Assembly (NCBI GenBank): GCA_030145305.1
Contig: JAQYVX010000001.1
Location: 329,357-393,356, forward strand
Length of the DNA stretch: 64,000 bases
DNA from: Halarcobacter sp.
Lineage (GTDB): Bacteria; Campylobacterota; Campylobacteria; Campylobacterales; Arcobacteraceae
Direction: 5' to 3'
Positions within the stretch are counted from its first letter, which is position 1. Every line of letters starts with the position of its first letter. The notes beneath the pieces were generated by a model. The model searched no databases. It was not told the origin of the DNA and was given only the letters and a program-made list of their open reading frames with translations. The position numbers were made by a program, and so were the translations under genes. Below are positions 8,159-17,101 of the stretch, piece by piece.

Positions 8159-9349
8159 TTAATCATCACTATTAAATATATCTCTAGTATATACTTTATC
8201 TTCAACATCTTTAATATTATTAGACAATCTATTTGCCACTATTACATCCGATATATTTTTAAAATCATCTAAGTTTTTTATTATTTTTGAATTAAAAAAT
8301 TCTTCCTCATTTAAATTTGGTTCATAGATTACGACTGCAATCCCTTTTGCTTTTATTCTTTTCATTATTCCTTGAATAGCAGATGAACGGAAGTTATCAC
8401 TTCCTTCTTTCATCACTAATCTATAAATTCCTACAATTTTTGGTTTCTTTGCAATTATTGAATCTGCTATAAAATCTTTTCTTGTACTATTTGCATTTAC
8501 AATAGCTTCAATTATATTACTTGGTACATCTTTATAGTTTGCTAAAAGTTGTTTTGTATCTTTGGGAAGGCAATATCCACCATATCCAAAGCTTGGGTTA
8601 TTATAATGAGATCCAATTCTTGGATCTAATCCTACTCCTTCTATAATTTGTTTAGATTTTAGATTATGAGCTTGGGCATAAGAATCTAGTTCATTAAAGT
8701 ATGCTACTCTCATTGCTAAGTACGTATTTGAAAAAAGTTTTATAGCTTCTGCTTCAGTTGAACCTGTAAAGAGAATATCAATATTCTCTTTTTTAGCACC
8801 TTTGGCTAAAAGGTTTGCAAAAATTTCAGCACGCTCACTTTGCTCTCCTACTATTATTCTAGAAGGATATAGATTATCTAATAATGCTTTTCCTTCCCGT
8901 AAGAATTCAGGAGAAAAGATTATATTATTTGTGTTAAATTCTTCATTTATTAATTTTGTATAACCTACGGGTACTGTTGATTTTATTACCATTGTTGTAT
9001 TTGAGTTTATTTCTAAAACATCTTTTATAACATACTCGATTGATTTTGTATTAAAGTAATTTGTTTTTGGATCATAATCTGTGGGAGTTGAAATGATTAC
9101 ATAATCAGCATTTGTATAGGCTTCTTTTTTATCTAAAGTTGCTTTGAAACTTCCTTTAAAATCTTTTGGATTATTATGTATATTATTTAAATATTCTTGA
9201 ATTTCTTTATCTTCTATTGGAGAAATACCTTTATTTAGCATTTCTATTTTTTCTGGGATAATATCTAAGGCTACTACTTCATTATTTTGAGCTAGAAGTA
9301 ATCCATTTGATAAGCCTACATAGCCTGTCCCTGCGATTGCGATTTTCAT
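8159..9349 (-). CDS. ugd: UDP-glucose 6-dehydrogenase
   Basis: The protein of 396 residues matches the short bacterial Ugd class. It has GTGYVGL at the N-terminus, the conserved STVPVGYT and SPEFLREG segments, and catalytic Cys260 in [11 protein letters not shown]. It oxidises UDP-glucose twice with NAD+ to UDP-glucuronate in the cytoplasm. It stands 52 bases downstream of waaF and 13 bases before the epimerase gene, which suggests one transcription unit for nucleotide-sugar supply. Confidence 0.95.
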   Translation of the reverse strand: MKIAIAGTGYVGLSNGLLLAQNNEVVALDIIPEKIEMLNKGISPIEDKEIQEYLNNIHNNPKDFKGSFKATLDKKEAYTNADYVIISTPTDYDPKTNYFNTKSIEYVIKDVLEINSNTTMVIKSTVPVGYTKLINEEFNTNNIIFSPEFLREGKALLDNLYPSRIIVGEQSERAEIFANLLAKGAKKENIDILFTGSTEAEAIKLFSNTYLAMRVAYFNELDSYAQAHNLKSKQIIEGVGLDPRIGSHYNNPSFGYGGYCLPKDTKQLLANYKDVPSNIIEAIVNANSTRKDFIADSIIAKKPKIVGIYRLVMKEGSDNFRSSAIQGIMKRIKAKGIAVVIYEPNLNEEEFFNSKIIKNLDDFKNISDVIVANRLSNNIKDVEDKVYTRDIFNSDD

Positions 9350-9401
9350 TTGATTCCTTAATTAAGAGTAATCTAAATTGTAGCAAAATCCCAATAAAAG
9401 C

Positions 9402-10343
9402 TTATTTAATTTCATTGATTCTTAATAAAACATCTTCTGCTATGATTTCTTTCATACAATTATGATGTTTAAGAGGACAAACTCTTTTCATACATGGAGC
9501 ACATTCTAAATTTTTTGTTATGATTGTCTCATTTGGATTATTCCATTGATTTGTTTCAGTAAATTTTGTGGGGCCAAAGATTGCAATAGTTTTTACTTTA
9601 TATGAAGCTGCCACATGCATAGGTCCGGAATCATTTGTTATAAATAAATCTAATCCTGCTATTTTCTCTATTAAGCTAGGGATAGTCGTTTCTCCCGCTA
9701 AATTTTTATAATTATCTATTCTATTTTCTTTTAATTCTTTTTCTATATCATTTGCAATATCTTTTTCACCAGGACCTCCAAAAATAACTATATCATGAGT
9801 TTTTGCCATATTTATAGCTACTTTTGCAAACTCTTTTGGGTACCATCTTTTTGCACTTCCATATGTAGCTCCTGGATTTATTCCAAGTGTTGGTTTAGAA
9901 TATTTAAAAGGTTTAAAATATAGCTTTAAGTTACCTGCTTTATTCTTTAAATTCAAAGAATAATTTATAAAATCATTGTATCTTAGGACTTGATGTATCT
10001 CTTTTTTTTCTAGTCTTTTATAATTAAATTTTTTTTTGGAACTTATAAAAAACATCATAAGTTTTGAAGAAAAACTTCTTCTAAATGAAATAGCTAAATC
10101 AACTTTTCCAACACTTTTTGCAATTTTAAAAAGATTTATATACCTATTTCCTTTTTTCTTTGTATTATCAACTATAACTTTTGAAATATTAGGAATCTTA
10201 CCTAAAGCCTGTGTTGAAACATAAGAGCCTAATAATATTACCTCAGCATTAGGATATTCTTTTATAATATTCTCAATAGCTGGTGTTGTCATAATTGCAT
10301 CGCCCAACCATGTTGGTATTTCTATAAATATTTTTTTAATCAT
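9402..10343 (-). CDS. waaF: ADP-heptose:LPS heptosyltransferase II
   Basis: The GT9 protein of 313 residues has the N-terminal PTWLGDAIMTTPAI typical of WaaF, LGINPGATYGSAKRWY, the FITNDSGPMHVA donor motif, and a Cys-rich C-terminal ECAPCMKRVCPLKHHNCM segment typical of WaaF. It adds the second L,D-heptose to the inner core. The ATG lies inside the end of the preceding gene (8-base overlap), so the two are coupled. Confidence 0.93.
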   Translation of the reverse strand: MIKKIFIEIPTWLGDAIMTTPAIENIIKEYPNAEVILLGSYVSTQALGKIPNISKVIVDNTKKKGNRYINLFKIAKSVGKVDLAISFRRSFSSKLMMFFISSKKKFNYKRLEKKEIHQVLRYNDFINYSLNLKNKAGNLKLYFKPFKYSKPTLGINPGATYGSAKRWYPKEFAKVAINMAKTHDIVIFGGPGEKDIANDIEKELKENRIDNYKNLAGETTIPSLIEKIAGLDLFITNDSGPMHVAASYKVKTIAIFGPTKFTETNQWNNPNETIITKNLECAPCMKRVCPLKHHNCMKEIIAEDVLLRINEIK

Positions 10344-11382
10344 TTATCATCTTTTTATAAGTTTGAAAAGCTGGCATTTTTCGTAATTTTCCATCTCTAT
10401 TATCAACTAATCCATAACCAGGAGCTATTAATTGATGCCAGTAAACTCTTTTTATTTTTTTTGTACCTTTTATAATCTCATGATACTCTATCATGTATTT
10501 TTTATACTCTTCTTCACTTATACATTCGTGTTCACTTGTAGGCGCATATGGAGCTGTATTAGATATAGGCCAATTTACTTCTGTAATATAAATTTCATTT
10601 GAAGCTTTCCACGATAATTTTGTCAATGAATATAATAAATCAACTTTATTTTTTGTATCAAAAACACCATATTGTGTGTTATATGGACTTCCTCTTCTAT
10701 CAACATAAAGTAAACTTGAATGTTTATCATATTTTATATCTTCTAAATTAAATAATGCTCTTGCAGTATAATAGTATTCAAAATCAATAACACTAGGACC
10801 AAGTAATTTTAAATCTTTAAAAAACTCATCTCTTATATTTTGTACCGTTTTATAAAATTTTAAGTATTCACTTACAGAAAAAAAGCCCCATTTTGACCTA
10901 TTAATTGTACTTCCAATTTGATATTCTTCTACAAAACTAGAAAACTTTTCAAAGATAATTTTTATATTTTTTTTTAATAATTCATTATTTTCAATATGTT
11001 CTCTATCTTGCATTATATTTAAAAGAATTTTTATTTCATTATCTTGTTGAATAAATTTTTTTACAAAGTCTATATATTCTTCTATTCTATGCATTTCCCA
11101 AAGAGGCATTCTTATTATTAAATGTTTTACACCTAACTCTTCAACTAAAGCATATTGTTCTTCACCTTTGTCAAGATTTACACCAATACCATATTCAAGT
11201 TTTTCATTTCCTTTAAAAAGTTTCATTAAAACAATTGAAATAGGTAAAACAATAATTGATGTAAAAAAAAGTTTTACATAATCGAATAAATGCTTTTTAC
11301 GCATTGCTTTTTTATATTCTTTGTCTCTTATTACATGAGGTTGGTCTGAGTAATTATCCCATACAAAAGGTTCTTTATTCAA
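10336..11382 (-). CDS. Membrane-anchored glycoside-hydrolase-like protein (TIM barrel, degenerate)
   Basis: I do not recognise a named gene. A single membrane helix (about residues 57-76 counted from an ATG at 11439) is followed by what looks like a clan-A beta/alpha barrel: GIGVNLD, LGVKHLIIRMPLWEM and, near the end, IYITEVNWP, whose Glu fits a retaining nucleophile. At the usual acid/base position (GNE-x-N in relatives) it reads IGSTIN, so that Glu is absent. I prefer a TTG start at 11382 with AAGG upstream, one base past the previous stop; an ATG at 11439 would overlap by 56 bases. It may bind or trim core sugars at the periplasmic face (inference). Confidence 0.6.
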   Translation of the reverse strand: MNKEPFVWDNYSDQPHVIRDKEYKKAMRKKHLFDYVKLFFTSIIVLPISIVLMKLFKGNEKLEYGIGVNLDKGEEQYALVEELGVKHLIIRMPLWEMHRIEEYIDFVKKFIQQDNEIKILLNIMQDREHIENNELLKKNIKIIFEKFSSFVEEYQIGSTINRSKWGFFSVSEYLKFYKTVQNIRDEFFKDLKLLGPSVIDFEYYYTARALFNLEDIKYDKHSSLLYVDRRGSPYNTQYGVFDTKNKVDLLYSLTKLSWKASNEIYITEVNWPISNTAPYAPTSEHECISEEEYKKYMIEYHEIIKGTKKIKRVYWHQLIAPGYGLVDNRDGKLRKMPAFQTYKKMIND

Positions 11383-11383
11383 G

Positions 11384-11998
11384 TTAAAGCCTTGTAAATG
11401 GACGTTTTCCAAGTTTTGCTCTTTGTACATCTTTTTCATACATTCGCATAAACTTTTCCCACTGTCTTGTTATCTTATATTTTGTATAAAGTTTTGAAAG
11501 CTTGTACAATACAAATTTTGCTCCTGTACGTTTTGCACCTAAGCCATCAACTATAATTAGTTTATATTCATTCTCTGCTATTTTAGGGCAAAAAATATTC
11601 GTTAAACTTGTATCTACAAAAAGTATTAAATTTTTTTCTAGATATATTTTTAGTTCATCAATTAATTTTTTTTGTTCATCTAAAGGTATTATTTTATTTG
11701 CAAGGTAATATCTAAAACTTTTACTTGGCATTCCATCATGATCTAATACCCTATCAAATACCAAACCTTTTCCTAAGTTTGTATTTACATATCCATAACA
11801 ATCAGTAAGATATGATAAATCAGTTTTTCTTTTTTTCAAATAATTCATATAATTAAATTCTAATTCATTTTGATTATTATGATTACCTTGGGTATGTAAG
11901 GTTTTAATTACTTTAGTATTATCAATAGGATGAAGATAACAATTCCTTTCTCCACCTTTTGCAATAAGTAAACTATCATCTAAAATTAATTTTGACAA
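11384..11998 (-). CDS. YrbL-family kinase-like protein, paralogue 1
   Basis: This 204-residue protein belongs to the PhoP-regulatory-network YrbL family, which has a protein-kinase-like fold. Visible are the Gly-rich GGERNCY (15-21), Lys32 in KVIK, an Asp129-x4-Asn134 catalytic-loop-like pair (VDTSLTN) and DGLG (151-154) in place of DFG. Two paralogues lie at 14666 and 17100 with identical motif spacing. In this setting it may phosphorylate a core sugar, but no substrate is established for the family as far as I know. It overlaps the upstream P-loop gene by 13 bases. Confidence 0.8.
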   Translation of the reverse strand: MSKLILDDSLLIAKGGERNCYLHPIDNTKVIKTLHTQGNHNNQNELEFNYMNYLKKRKTDLSYLTDCYGYVNTNLGKGLVFDRVLDHDGMPSKSFRYYLANKIIPLDEQKKLIDELKIYLEKNLILFVDTSLTNIFCPKIAENEYKLIIVDGLGAKRTGAKFVLYKLSKLYTKYKITRQWEKFMRMYEKDVQRAKLGKRPFTRL

Positions 11999-12960
11999 AG
12001 TTCTTCCTTCTTTGAAGTCATTACTTCTTTTGCAACATTTGATAAAATATCTTTACAAAGTTCTAAGTCATTTCCTGTATTGATATAGGTATAAATAACA
12101 GAAGGTTTTTCTAAATATATTTTAAAATTTAATTTTCTATATTTTTTAATATCTCTACTTGTTAATTCATCTTTTCTATTTAAAATTATTTTAGCTTTTG
12201 CATCTAAATGAATTATCCAATATGAATGAGGAATAAACTTTAAAAGAGTTTTCCAATTTTCTCTAAGTTTTGTTTTTTTATCTAAAAAAGAGATATTTTC
12301 TAATAAATAATCATTAAAAAACCTATCAATAAAAATCACTCTTTTTCTAAAATTTGAGTTAAATATAAGATAAGGATAATATAAAATCCCAGCAGTTATT
12401 ATCATCAAATAATGAATATCATCATGTTGATCTTTTAAAGGCTTTACCCCAAGTTTTCTTTTTAGTATTATTCTATTAATGGGATATAGAATATTATATA
12501 TAAATGAACGCCTTACTATTTTTTTAAATCTTTTATATAAATACGGCTTCTCTTTTATGTTAAAAGAATTTGTAAGAAGTGTTGTTTTCCCTACTCCATC
12601 AGGCCCAATTACGGGGAAAATTTTCTGCTTTTTGCTTTTTTCTATAACTTTTAAGTATTCAGATTCTTCTTTAGTATTAATTAATGAAGGCTCACAAGTA
12701 TAAATAAAAATTCTTTTTTTATCATTACTAAGTGTATCAAATAAATCTATTTTTAAAAGTTTATATTCATCTCTTAAAATTGTAAAACTCAAATGTGATT
12801 TTGTACATTTTTTAAAGAAAGTCTTTAATAATAAATTAACTATTTCTTCTTTTATAAATATTTTATCTTGATTGTTTTCCAGAATTTCAAATTCAATACT
12901 TTTACTTTTTAAATCTTCTAAAATAGAAGAATAAAAACTCTCAATATTAATATGTTTCAT
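11986..12960 (-). CDS. Thymidylate-kinase-like P-loop protein with N-terminal extension
   Basis: The 324-residue protein has a Walker A GPDGVGKTT (119-127) and a VIFIDRFFNDY segment resembling the DR(Y/F) motif of thymidylate kinases, with an Arg-rich stretch further on (RKDELTSRDIKKYRK). The first 110 residues resemble nothing I can name. At 324 residues it is much longer than a normal Tmk (about 200), and it sits among glycosyltransferases and kinase-like genes, overlapping both neighbours. A nucleotide-synthesis role is therefore unlikely; sugar or lipid phosphorylation is a guess from context. Confidence 0.7.
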   Translation of the reverse strand: MKHINIESFYSSILEDLKSKSIEFEILENNQDKIFIKEEIVNLLLKTFFKKCTKSHLSFTILRDEYKLLKIDLFDTLSNDKKRIFIYTCEPSLINTKEESEYLKVIEKSKKQKIFPVIGPDGVGKTTLLTNSFNIKEKPYLYKRFKKIVRRSFIYNILYPINRIILKRKLGVKPLKDQHDDIHYLMIITAGILYYPYLIFNSNFRKRVIFIDRFFNDYLLENISFLDKKTKLRENWKTLLKFIPHSYWIIHLDAKAKIILNRKDELTSRDIKKYRKLNFKIYLEKPSVIYTYINTGNDLELCKDILSNVAKEVMTSKKEELCQN

Positions 12961-13927
12961 TTAATAACTCTTTTAGACTATTTTCAATTTTTTTATACAA
13001 ATTATCATCATAATTTTCTGGTACACAAAAATTACTTTGTTTCTCTTTTTGACTAATTGTTGCCCATCTTTTAGCACTTGCAAATAAAGAATTTCCAAAA
13101 AAAGAAAGTGTTTTTGTGTTTACTGCACCTGCAAGATGCATAGGTCCAGTTGACGTACTAATAAAGATTTCAAAAGATGCTAATAATTTACAAAAATCTA
13201 CTAAAGATGATTTAGAGTCATAAAGAATTGCACCAAAATCAATATTTTTTTCTATGTACTTTTTAGTTTCTTTATCATCTGGCCCAAAAGTAAATACAAC
13301 TTTTACTTTTTTTATACTTGAAATTGATTTTGCTAGTTTTATATAATCATCAACTCTTAAATTTCCATCACTACTTCCACCAAAACCTGGATGAAAAGCA
13401 ATAAATTTATAGTCATTATCTACTAAATTAGTCTCTTTTTTAAATTTTAATAAAATAGCTTCTATCTCATCTTTTGAAAACTTTAAAAGTGGTTTTTCAT
13501 ATTTTAATTCAGCTTTTGGATAAAAAGCTTTTAACAAATCTAAATTATACTCAGCCTCTGTCCTTTTAACTAAACTTCTTCTCTGATTTATTCTGTAATT
13601 TGAAAAAATCTGCGCTATTTTTGTTGCAGGAGCATATCTTTTTTTTACACCAGCTAATAATAAAGCCAAGGCTAGTTTGGTATCTGTAAAAGCACTAATA
13701 CTTGCATCTATATTTTTCTCTTTTATTCTTTTAACTAAAGTAAATAAATTTTCATCATATAAAATTACCTCATCAATAAATTTCATACTAGAAGCTAATT
13801 CATAATTAACTTTTGAAACTAATGCAAATATTTTTACATTAGGTATTTGTTTCTTTGCAACTTGATAAGTAGGTAAAGTAAGTACAAAATCACCAATTTT
13901 ATCATGTCTTGTAATTAATAGATTCAC
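12947..13927 (-). CDS. GT9 glycosyltransferase (third heptosyltransferase-type enzyme)
   Basis: The 326-residue protein has the GT9 features RHDKIGDFVLTLPTY at the N-terminus, FHPGFGGSSDGN, and STSTGPMHLAGAV near residue 260. It is distinct from waaF (9402) and waaC (26968), so it may add a third heptose or another residue to the inner core. It starts at GTG 13927, sharing one base with the TAG of the upstream kinase gene, and overlaps the next gene by 14 bases. Acceptor and donor are not deducible from sequence. Confidence 0.88.
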   Translation of the reverse strand: MNLLITRHDKIGDFVLTLPTYQVAKKQIPNVKIFALVSKVNYELASSMKFIDEVILYDENLFTLVKRIKEKNIDASISAFTDTKLALALLLAGVKKRYAPATKIAQIFSNYRINQRRSLVKRTEAEYNLDLLKAFYPKAELKYEKPLLKFSKDEIEAILLKFKKETNLVDNDYKFIAFHPGFGGSSDGNLRVDDYIKLAKSISSIKKVKVVFTFGPDDKETKKYIEKNIDFGAILYDSKSSLVDFCKLLASFEIFISTSTGPMHLAGAVNTKTLSFFGNSLFASAKRWATISQKEKQSNFCVPENYDDNLYKKIENSLKELLNETY

Positions 13928-14676
13928 TAATTTCTACCTCTTATTTTACGTTTAAACTCCACAAAATCTTTTAACTTTTTATCAGATTTTTTCAAAATTT
14001 CAATTGCTTTTTTCTCATCAACTTTTGATAAAAAAGCATATCTTTTTGCAATTAAAAGTAAATCATCTTCATCTAACCATAATTTTGCAAAATTATCTAA
14101 GCCTAAAAATAAATCAATACTTTTAAACTCCATTCTATTAATATCTACAATAGAAAAAGTAAAACTTCCATCACTTTTTTTTAAGACAAGGGTATTTCCA
14201 GCTGAGTAATCTTTATGATAAACATTGTTTTGATGAAGATTAAATGTAAAATCAACAAAAGATTCTATAATTTTTATACGCTCGTCTAACTCTTTGTTTC
14301 GTAAAGGTTCTCTAATAGTAAAATCATAATCAAATTTTTCAGATATAAAAAAACTCTCTTTGAATAAAAAAGCTTTATAAAATTCTATATATCCAATTGG
14401 TTTTGGAGTATTTATACCTAATTTTTCTAATCTAATAGCATTTTTATAAGATTTCTTTGCTTTTGAATCTCTAAAATAAGCATAAACTATCTGATTTACT
14501 TTATTAGGGATTTTAAAAGCTTTTACAACTGTTTTAATATTATCAAATTCAATTACTTTTAATTCATTTCTTGCTTTATGTATAGTTTCTGAATTATTTT
14601 CAAAATACTTTTTTATATTTAATAAAAAATCTTTAAATTTTTTTGAATGACTATTTAGTTCATATTTAATATTCAA
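13927..14676 (-). CDS. Lipopolysaccharide kinase (InaA/Kdo-kinase-like)
   Basis: The protein has a complete small-molecule kinase core. An N-lobe Lys (TVVKAFK) is followed by NTPKPIGY, the catalytic loop YHKDYSAGN (His154, Asp156, Asn161) and DIN (Asp178) as the metal-binding motif. This fits the WaaP/InaA/KdkA superfamily that phosphorylates heptose or Kdo in the LPS core. I prefer the TTG at 14676, which has AAGGA 5 bases upstream, over a TTG at 14694. It overlaps the YrbL paralogue 2 gene by about 11 bases, and the third GT9 gene follows with a 1-base overlap. Confidence 0.82.
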   Translation of the reverse strand: MNIKYELNSHSKKFKDFLLNIKKYFENNSETIHKARNELKVIEFDNIKTVVKAFKIPNKVNQIVYAYFRDSKAKKSYKNAIRLEKLGINTPKPIGYIEFYKAFLFKESFFISEKFDYDFTIREPLRNKELDERIKIIESFVDFTFNLHQNNVYHKDYSAGNTLVLKKSDGSFTFSIVDINRMEFKSIDLFLGLDNFAKLWLDEDDLLLIAKRYAFLSKVDEKKAIEILKKSDKKLKDFVEFKRKIRGRN

Positions 14677-15283
14677 TATTATCCTTATTTTCAAGTTTGA
14701 TATTTAAACTTCTTTCGTATTTATAATTTTTTAAAAAAACATCCCATTGTTTTTTTATTTTGTATCTAGCAAAAAACTTCAACTTCATATATAGCCAAAA
14801 TTTAATTCCTGGTCTTCTTGCTCCAAGTCCATCAAATATTATCAATTTATATTCATTCTTTGAAATCTTTTGACAAAAAATATTTGATAAACTAGCATCT
14901 ACAAAAAGTATGTCATTTTTAAACAAATATGCTTTTAAATCATTTATCAATTTCATTGAATAATCATCTTCCAATAAATTATGTTTTATATAAAAGCTCA
15001 TTGTTCTTATTTCACTATTATCATAATTTTTTATTCTTTGAACTACTAAGCCCTCTCCAAAGTTTGTATTAACAAAGCCATAACATTTTGGAATATAAGA
15101 AAAATCAACATCTTGCTTTTCTAAATACTTGATATATGTATATTCCAAAATATTTTGATTATTATGTTTATCTAGTTTTTTTACAATTTTTATAACTTTT
15201 TTTTCATCACGAGGGTAGATATAACAATTACGCTCGCCTCCTGTACCTAAAAAATCATTATCATTTAAAACTATATAACTCAT
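14666..15283 (-). CDS. YrbL-family kinase-like protein, paralogue 2
   Basis: With the start at ATG 15283 (AAAGAGAAG just upstream) the protein is 205 residues and its motifs fall at the same positions as in paralogue 1: GGERNCY (15-21), Lys32, Asp129-x4-Asn134 (VDASLSN) and DGLG (151-154). An ATG at 15313 would add ten residues without family support. It heads the minus-strand run of kinase and transferase genes that ends at waaF or beyond. A role in core phosphorylation is inferred from neighbours. Confidence 0.8.
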   Translation of the reverse strand: MSYIVLNDNDFLGTGGERNCYIYPRDEKKVIKIVKKLDKHNNQNILEYTYIKYLEKQDVDFSYIPKCYGFVNTNFGEGLVVQRIKNYDNSEIRTMSFYIKHNLLEDDYSMKLINDLKAYLFKNDILFVDASLSNIFCQKISKNEYKLIIFDGLGARRPGIKFWLYMKLKFFARYKIKKQWDVFLKNYKYERSLNIKLENKDNIEY

Positions 15284-15313
15284 TAACTTCTCTTTATTTA
15301 AAAAATAGACCAC

Positions 15314-15336
15314 AAAATAGCTATTTTTTTATTATA
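15314..15336 (-). promoter_or_regulatory. Candidate promoter with 14-bp palindrome for the YrbL2-led operon
   Basis: The minus strand reads TATAAT at 15336-15331. Overlapping the expected transcription start is a perfect 14-bp palindrome, AAAATAGCTATTTT (15314-15327). Its position suits an operator, but no regulator is identified and AT-rich DNA makes short palindromes common. Confidence 0.35.
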
Positions 15337-15364
15337 GTATTAAACATACTAGCTAAAACAACTA

Positions 15365-15370
15365 TATAAT
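15365..15370 (+). promoter_or_regulatory. Candidate -10 box for the EptC-like gene
   Basis: TATAAT lies in the 177-base divergent region between the YrbL2 gene and the EptC-like gene, about 90 bases before the latter's ATG. The long leader leaves room for another start site, so this is tentative. The downstream ribosome binding site is AAGGA, about 7 bases before ATG 15461. Confidence 0.3.
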
Positions 15371-15460
15371 ATGGTTAAATAAAAATCCATTATTATTAAC
15401 ATTTATTAATTTTTAATCACTATTTAATTAATATACAAATAATAAAAAACAAGGATTTTA

Positions 15461-17086
15461 ATGCAAAAAATTGTACAAAACTTACTCTTAGCTTTAATAG
15501 TAACACTATTATTTATAACAGTGGAACAAACTTATAGAACTTATAACGATATCTTAACTTTCAATTTAAATTTGAAAAGCTTTTTAGAACAGTTATTATT
15601 AAATTTCTTAATTCTATCAATTATTAGCCGTCGGGCAATACTAACAATTTATTCCATACTAGCACTTCTAGTATGGTTTCAACTTTTACATTTTGGTTAT
15701 TTTGGTACCTGGATTTTTCCTCTTGAGTATTATTTATTTTTTACAAAATTTCAAGAGACCTTTGATACTTTTAAAACTGTTTTAGATATTTCAATTGTAC
15801 CTACAATTTCAATTATTTTTTTATTAATTATTCTTTTTAAAGTAATAAACAAAAATGACAATAAAAGACTTAAACTTCCTTATTTATCTTTAGTTTTAAT
15901 ATTATTTATTATATTTATTCCAGCAAGAGTTTATATTAAAGATTCAAAAAAAGGTCATAGACCTAATGTTGAACACTATCCAATAAAAAATACAGTTAAT
16001 AATCTTGGTTATTTATTAGGAAATATTTTACCTAAAAAAGCAAATGGGCACAGCGGTTTAGAACAAACAATAATAAATACTCCAAAGCTAAATCTTAATA
16101 ATCCTGATATAAATGTTGTAGTAATAATGGGAGAATCATTACATAGAAGCTATATGTCTTTATATGATTATAAAATAAAAACAACTCCATATTTAGATAC
16201 TCTAAAAAATGACCAAAATTTTATTTATAAAAAAGGTATTTCTTCAGGTGTTGTAACTGATGTTGCAATTCCTTCTTTTTTTAATATGATTAAAAGACCA
16301 GATGGAGTGCCACAAATTATTACATCAAATACTTGTCTTTTTAAAATGGCTAAAAAGAATGGTTTTACAACTCACTATTTTAGTGCGCAAGCGCAAGGTC
16401 AATTATCACAACTAAAAAGTTACTTATGTCCTTCATCAATTGACCAATATACAGATGGCACAACTGTTACAAAGGATATTGATAGACCTGCATTAGATGA
16501 GTTTTTAATTGATACTATTGATAAAGTTGACTTTGAAAAACCTAATTTTTTAGTTTTACATCAAAGAGGTTCACATACTCCTTTTAAAGAAGATTACCCA
16601 AAAGAGTTTGAAAAGTTCACAAAAAAAACAAGTGAAGACTCTAGTATCTCACAAAATACTTTAGAATACCAAAACTCTGTTTACTATACAGATTATGTTA
16701 TTTCTAAAATTATTGAGAAAATAAAATCAAAAACAAATAAACCTACATATTTTATATTTACATCTGATCATGCCACAAACATAGGAGATAGCAATAGAAA
16801 TGGACATGGAAGATTAGATTATGATTCTATTTATCAAGTTCCTTTTTTCATATATGGCATAAATAATCCAAAAGATTTATCTAATAAATTTTCTGAATTT
16901 GAATATATTTCTCATTATCAAATATCAAATGTAATAAGTCATTTATTAGGTTACCAAGAAGTAAGTAAACAATTTAATCAAAAAGAAGATTATTATGTAT
17001 GTGATTCAGATATATCTGGACTTGCAGGTATTTTAAAATTATCATTTGATGAAAACAATAATCAAATTCCAAAACTTATAGAGTAA
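15461..17086 (+). CDS. Phosphoethanolamine transferase, EptA/EptC type
   Basis: The 541-residue inner-membrane protein has about five N-terminal membrane helices and a periplasmic sulfatase-fold domain. Metal and nucleophile motifs are present: MGESLHRSYMSLYDY (Glu225), the nucleophile Thr266 in SGVVTDVAIPSF, and SDHATNIGDSNRNGHGR. It should move phosphoethanolamine from phosphatidylethanolamine to lipid A or core, leaving diacylglycerol. It is transcribed alone on the plus strand inside a minus-strand LPS locus that also carries dgkA, which would rescue the diacylglycerol. The Campylobacter EptC also modifies flagellar rod protein, so the target is open. Confidence 0.88.
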   Translation: MQKIVQNLLLALIVTLLFITVEQTYRTYNDILTFNLNLKSFLEQLLLNFLILSIISRRAILTIYSILALLVWFQLLHFGYFGTWIFPLEYYLFFTKFQETFDTFKTVLDISIVPTISIIFLLIILFKVINKNDNKRLKLPYLSLVLILFIIFIPARVYIKDSKKGHRPNVEHYPIKNTVNNLGYLLGNILPKKANGHSGLEQTIINTPKLNLNNPDINVVVIMGESLHRSYMSLYDYKIKTTPYLDTLKNDQNFIYKKGISSGVVTDVAIPSFFNMIKRPDGVPQIITSNTCLFKMAKKNGFTTHYFSAQAQGQLSQLKSYLCPSSIDQYTDGTTVTKDIDRPALDEFLIDTIDKVDFEKPNFLVLHQRGSHTPFKEDYPKEFEKFTKKTSEDSSISQNTLEYQNSVYYTDYVISKIIEKIKSKTNKPTYFIFTSDHATNIGDSNRNGHGRLDYDSIYQVPFFIYGINNPKDLSNKFSEFEYISHYQISNVISHLLGYQEVSKQFNQKEDYYVCDSDISGLAGILKLSFDENNNQIPKLIE

Positions 17087-17101
17087 AACTCTATAAGTTT
17101 T
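17071..17101. terminator. Bidirectional terminator between the EptC-like and YrbL3 genes
   Basis: A perfect 14-bp stem (17071-17084 with 17088-17101) has a 3-base loop. The TAA of the plus-strand gene lies across the loop, and the TAA of the minus-strand gene lies at 17102-17100. The plus strand continues with a T-rich run, and the minus-strand arm ends in TTTT. The stem therefore serves both converging genes. Confidence 0.8.
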
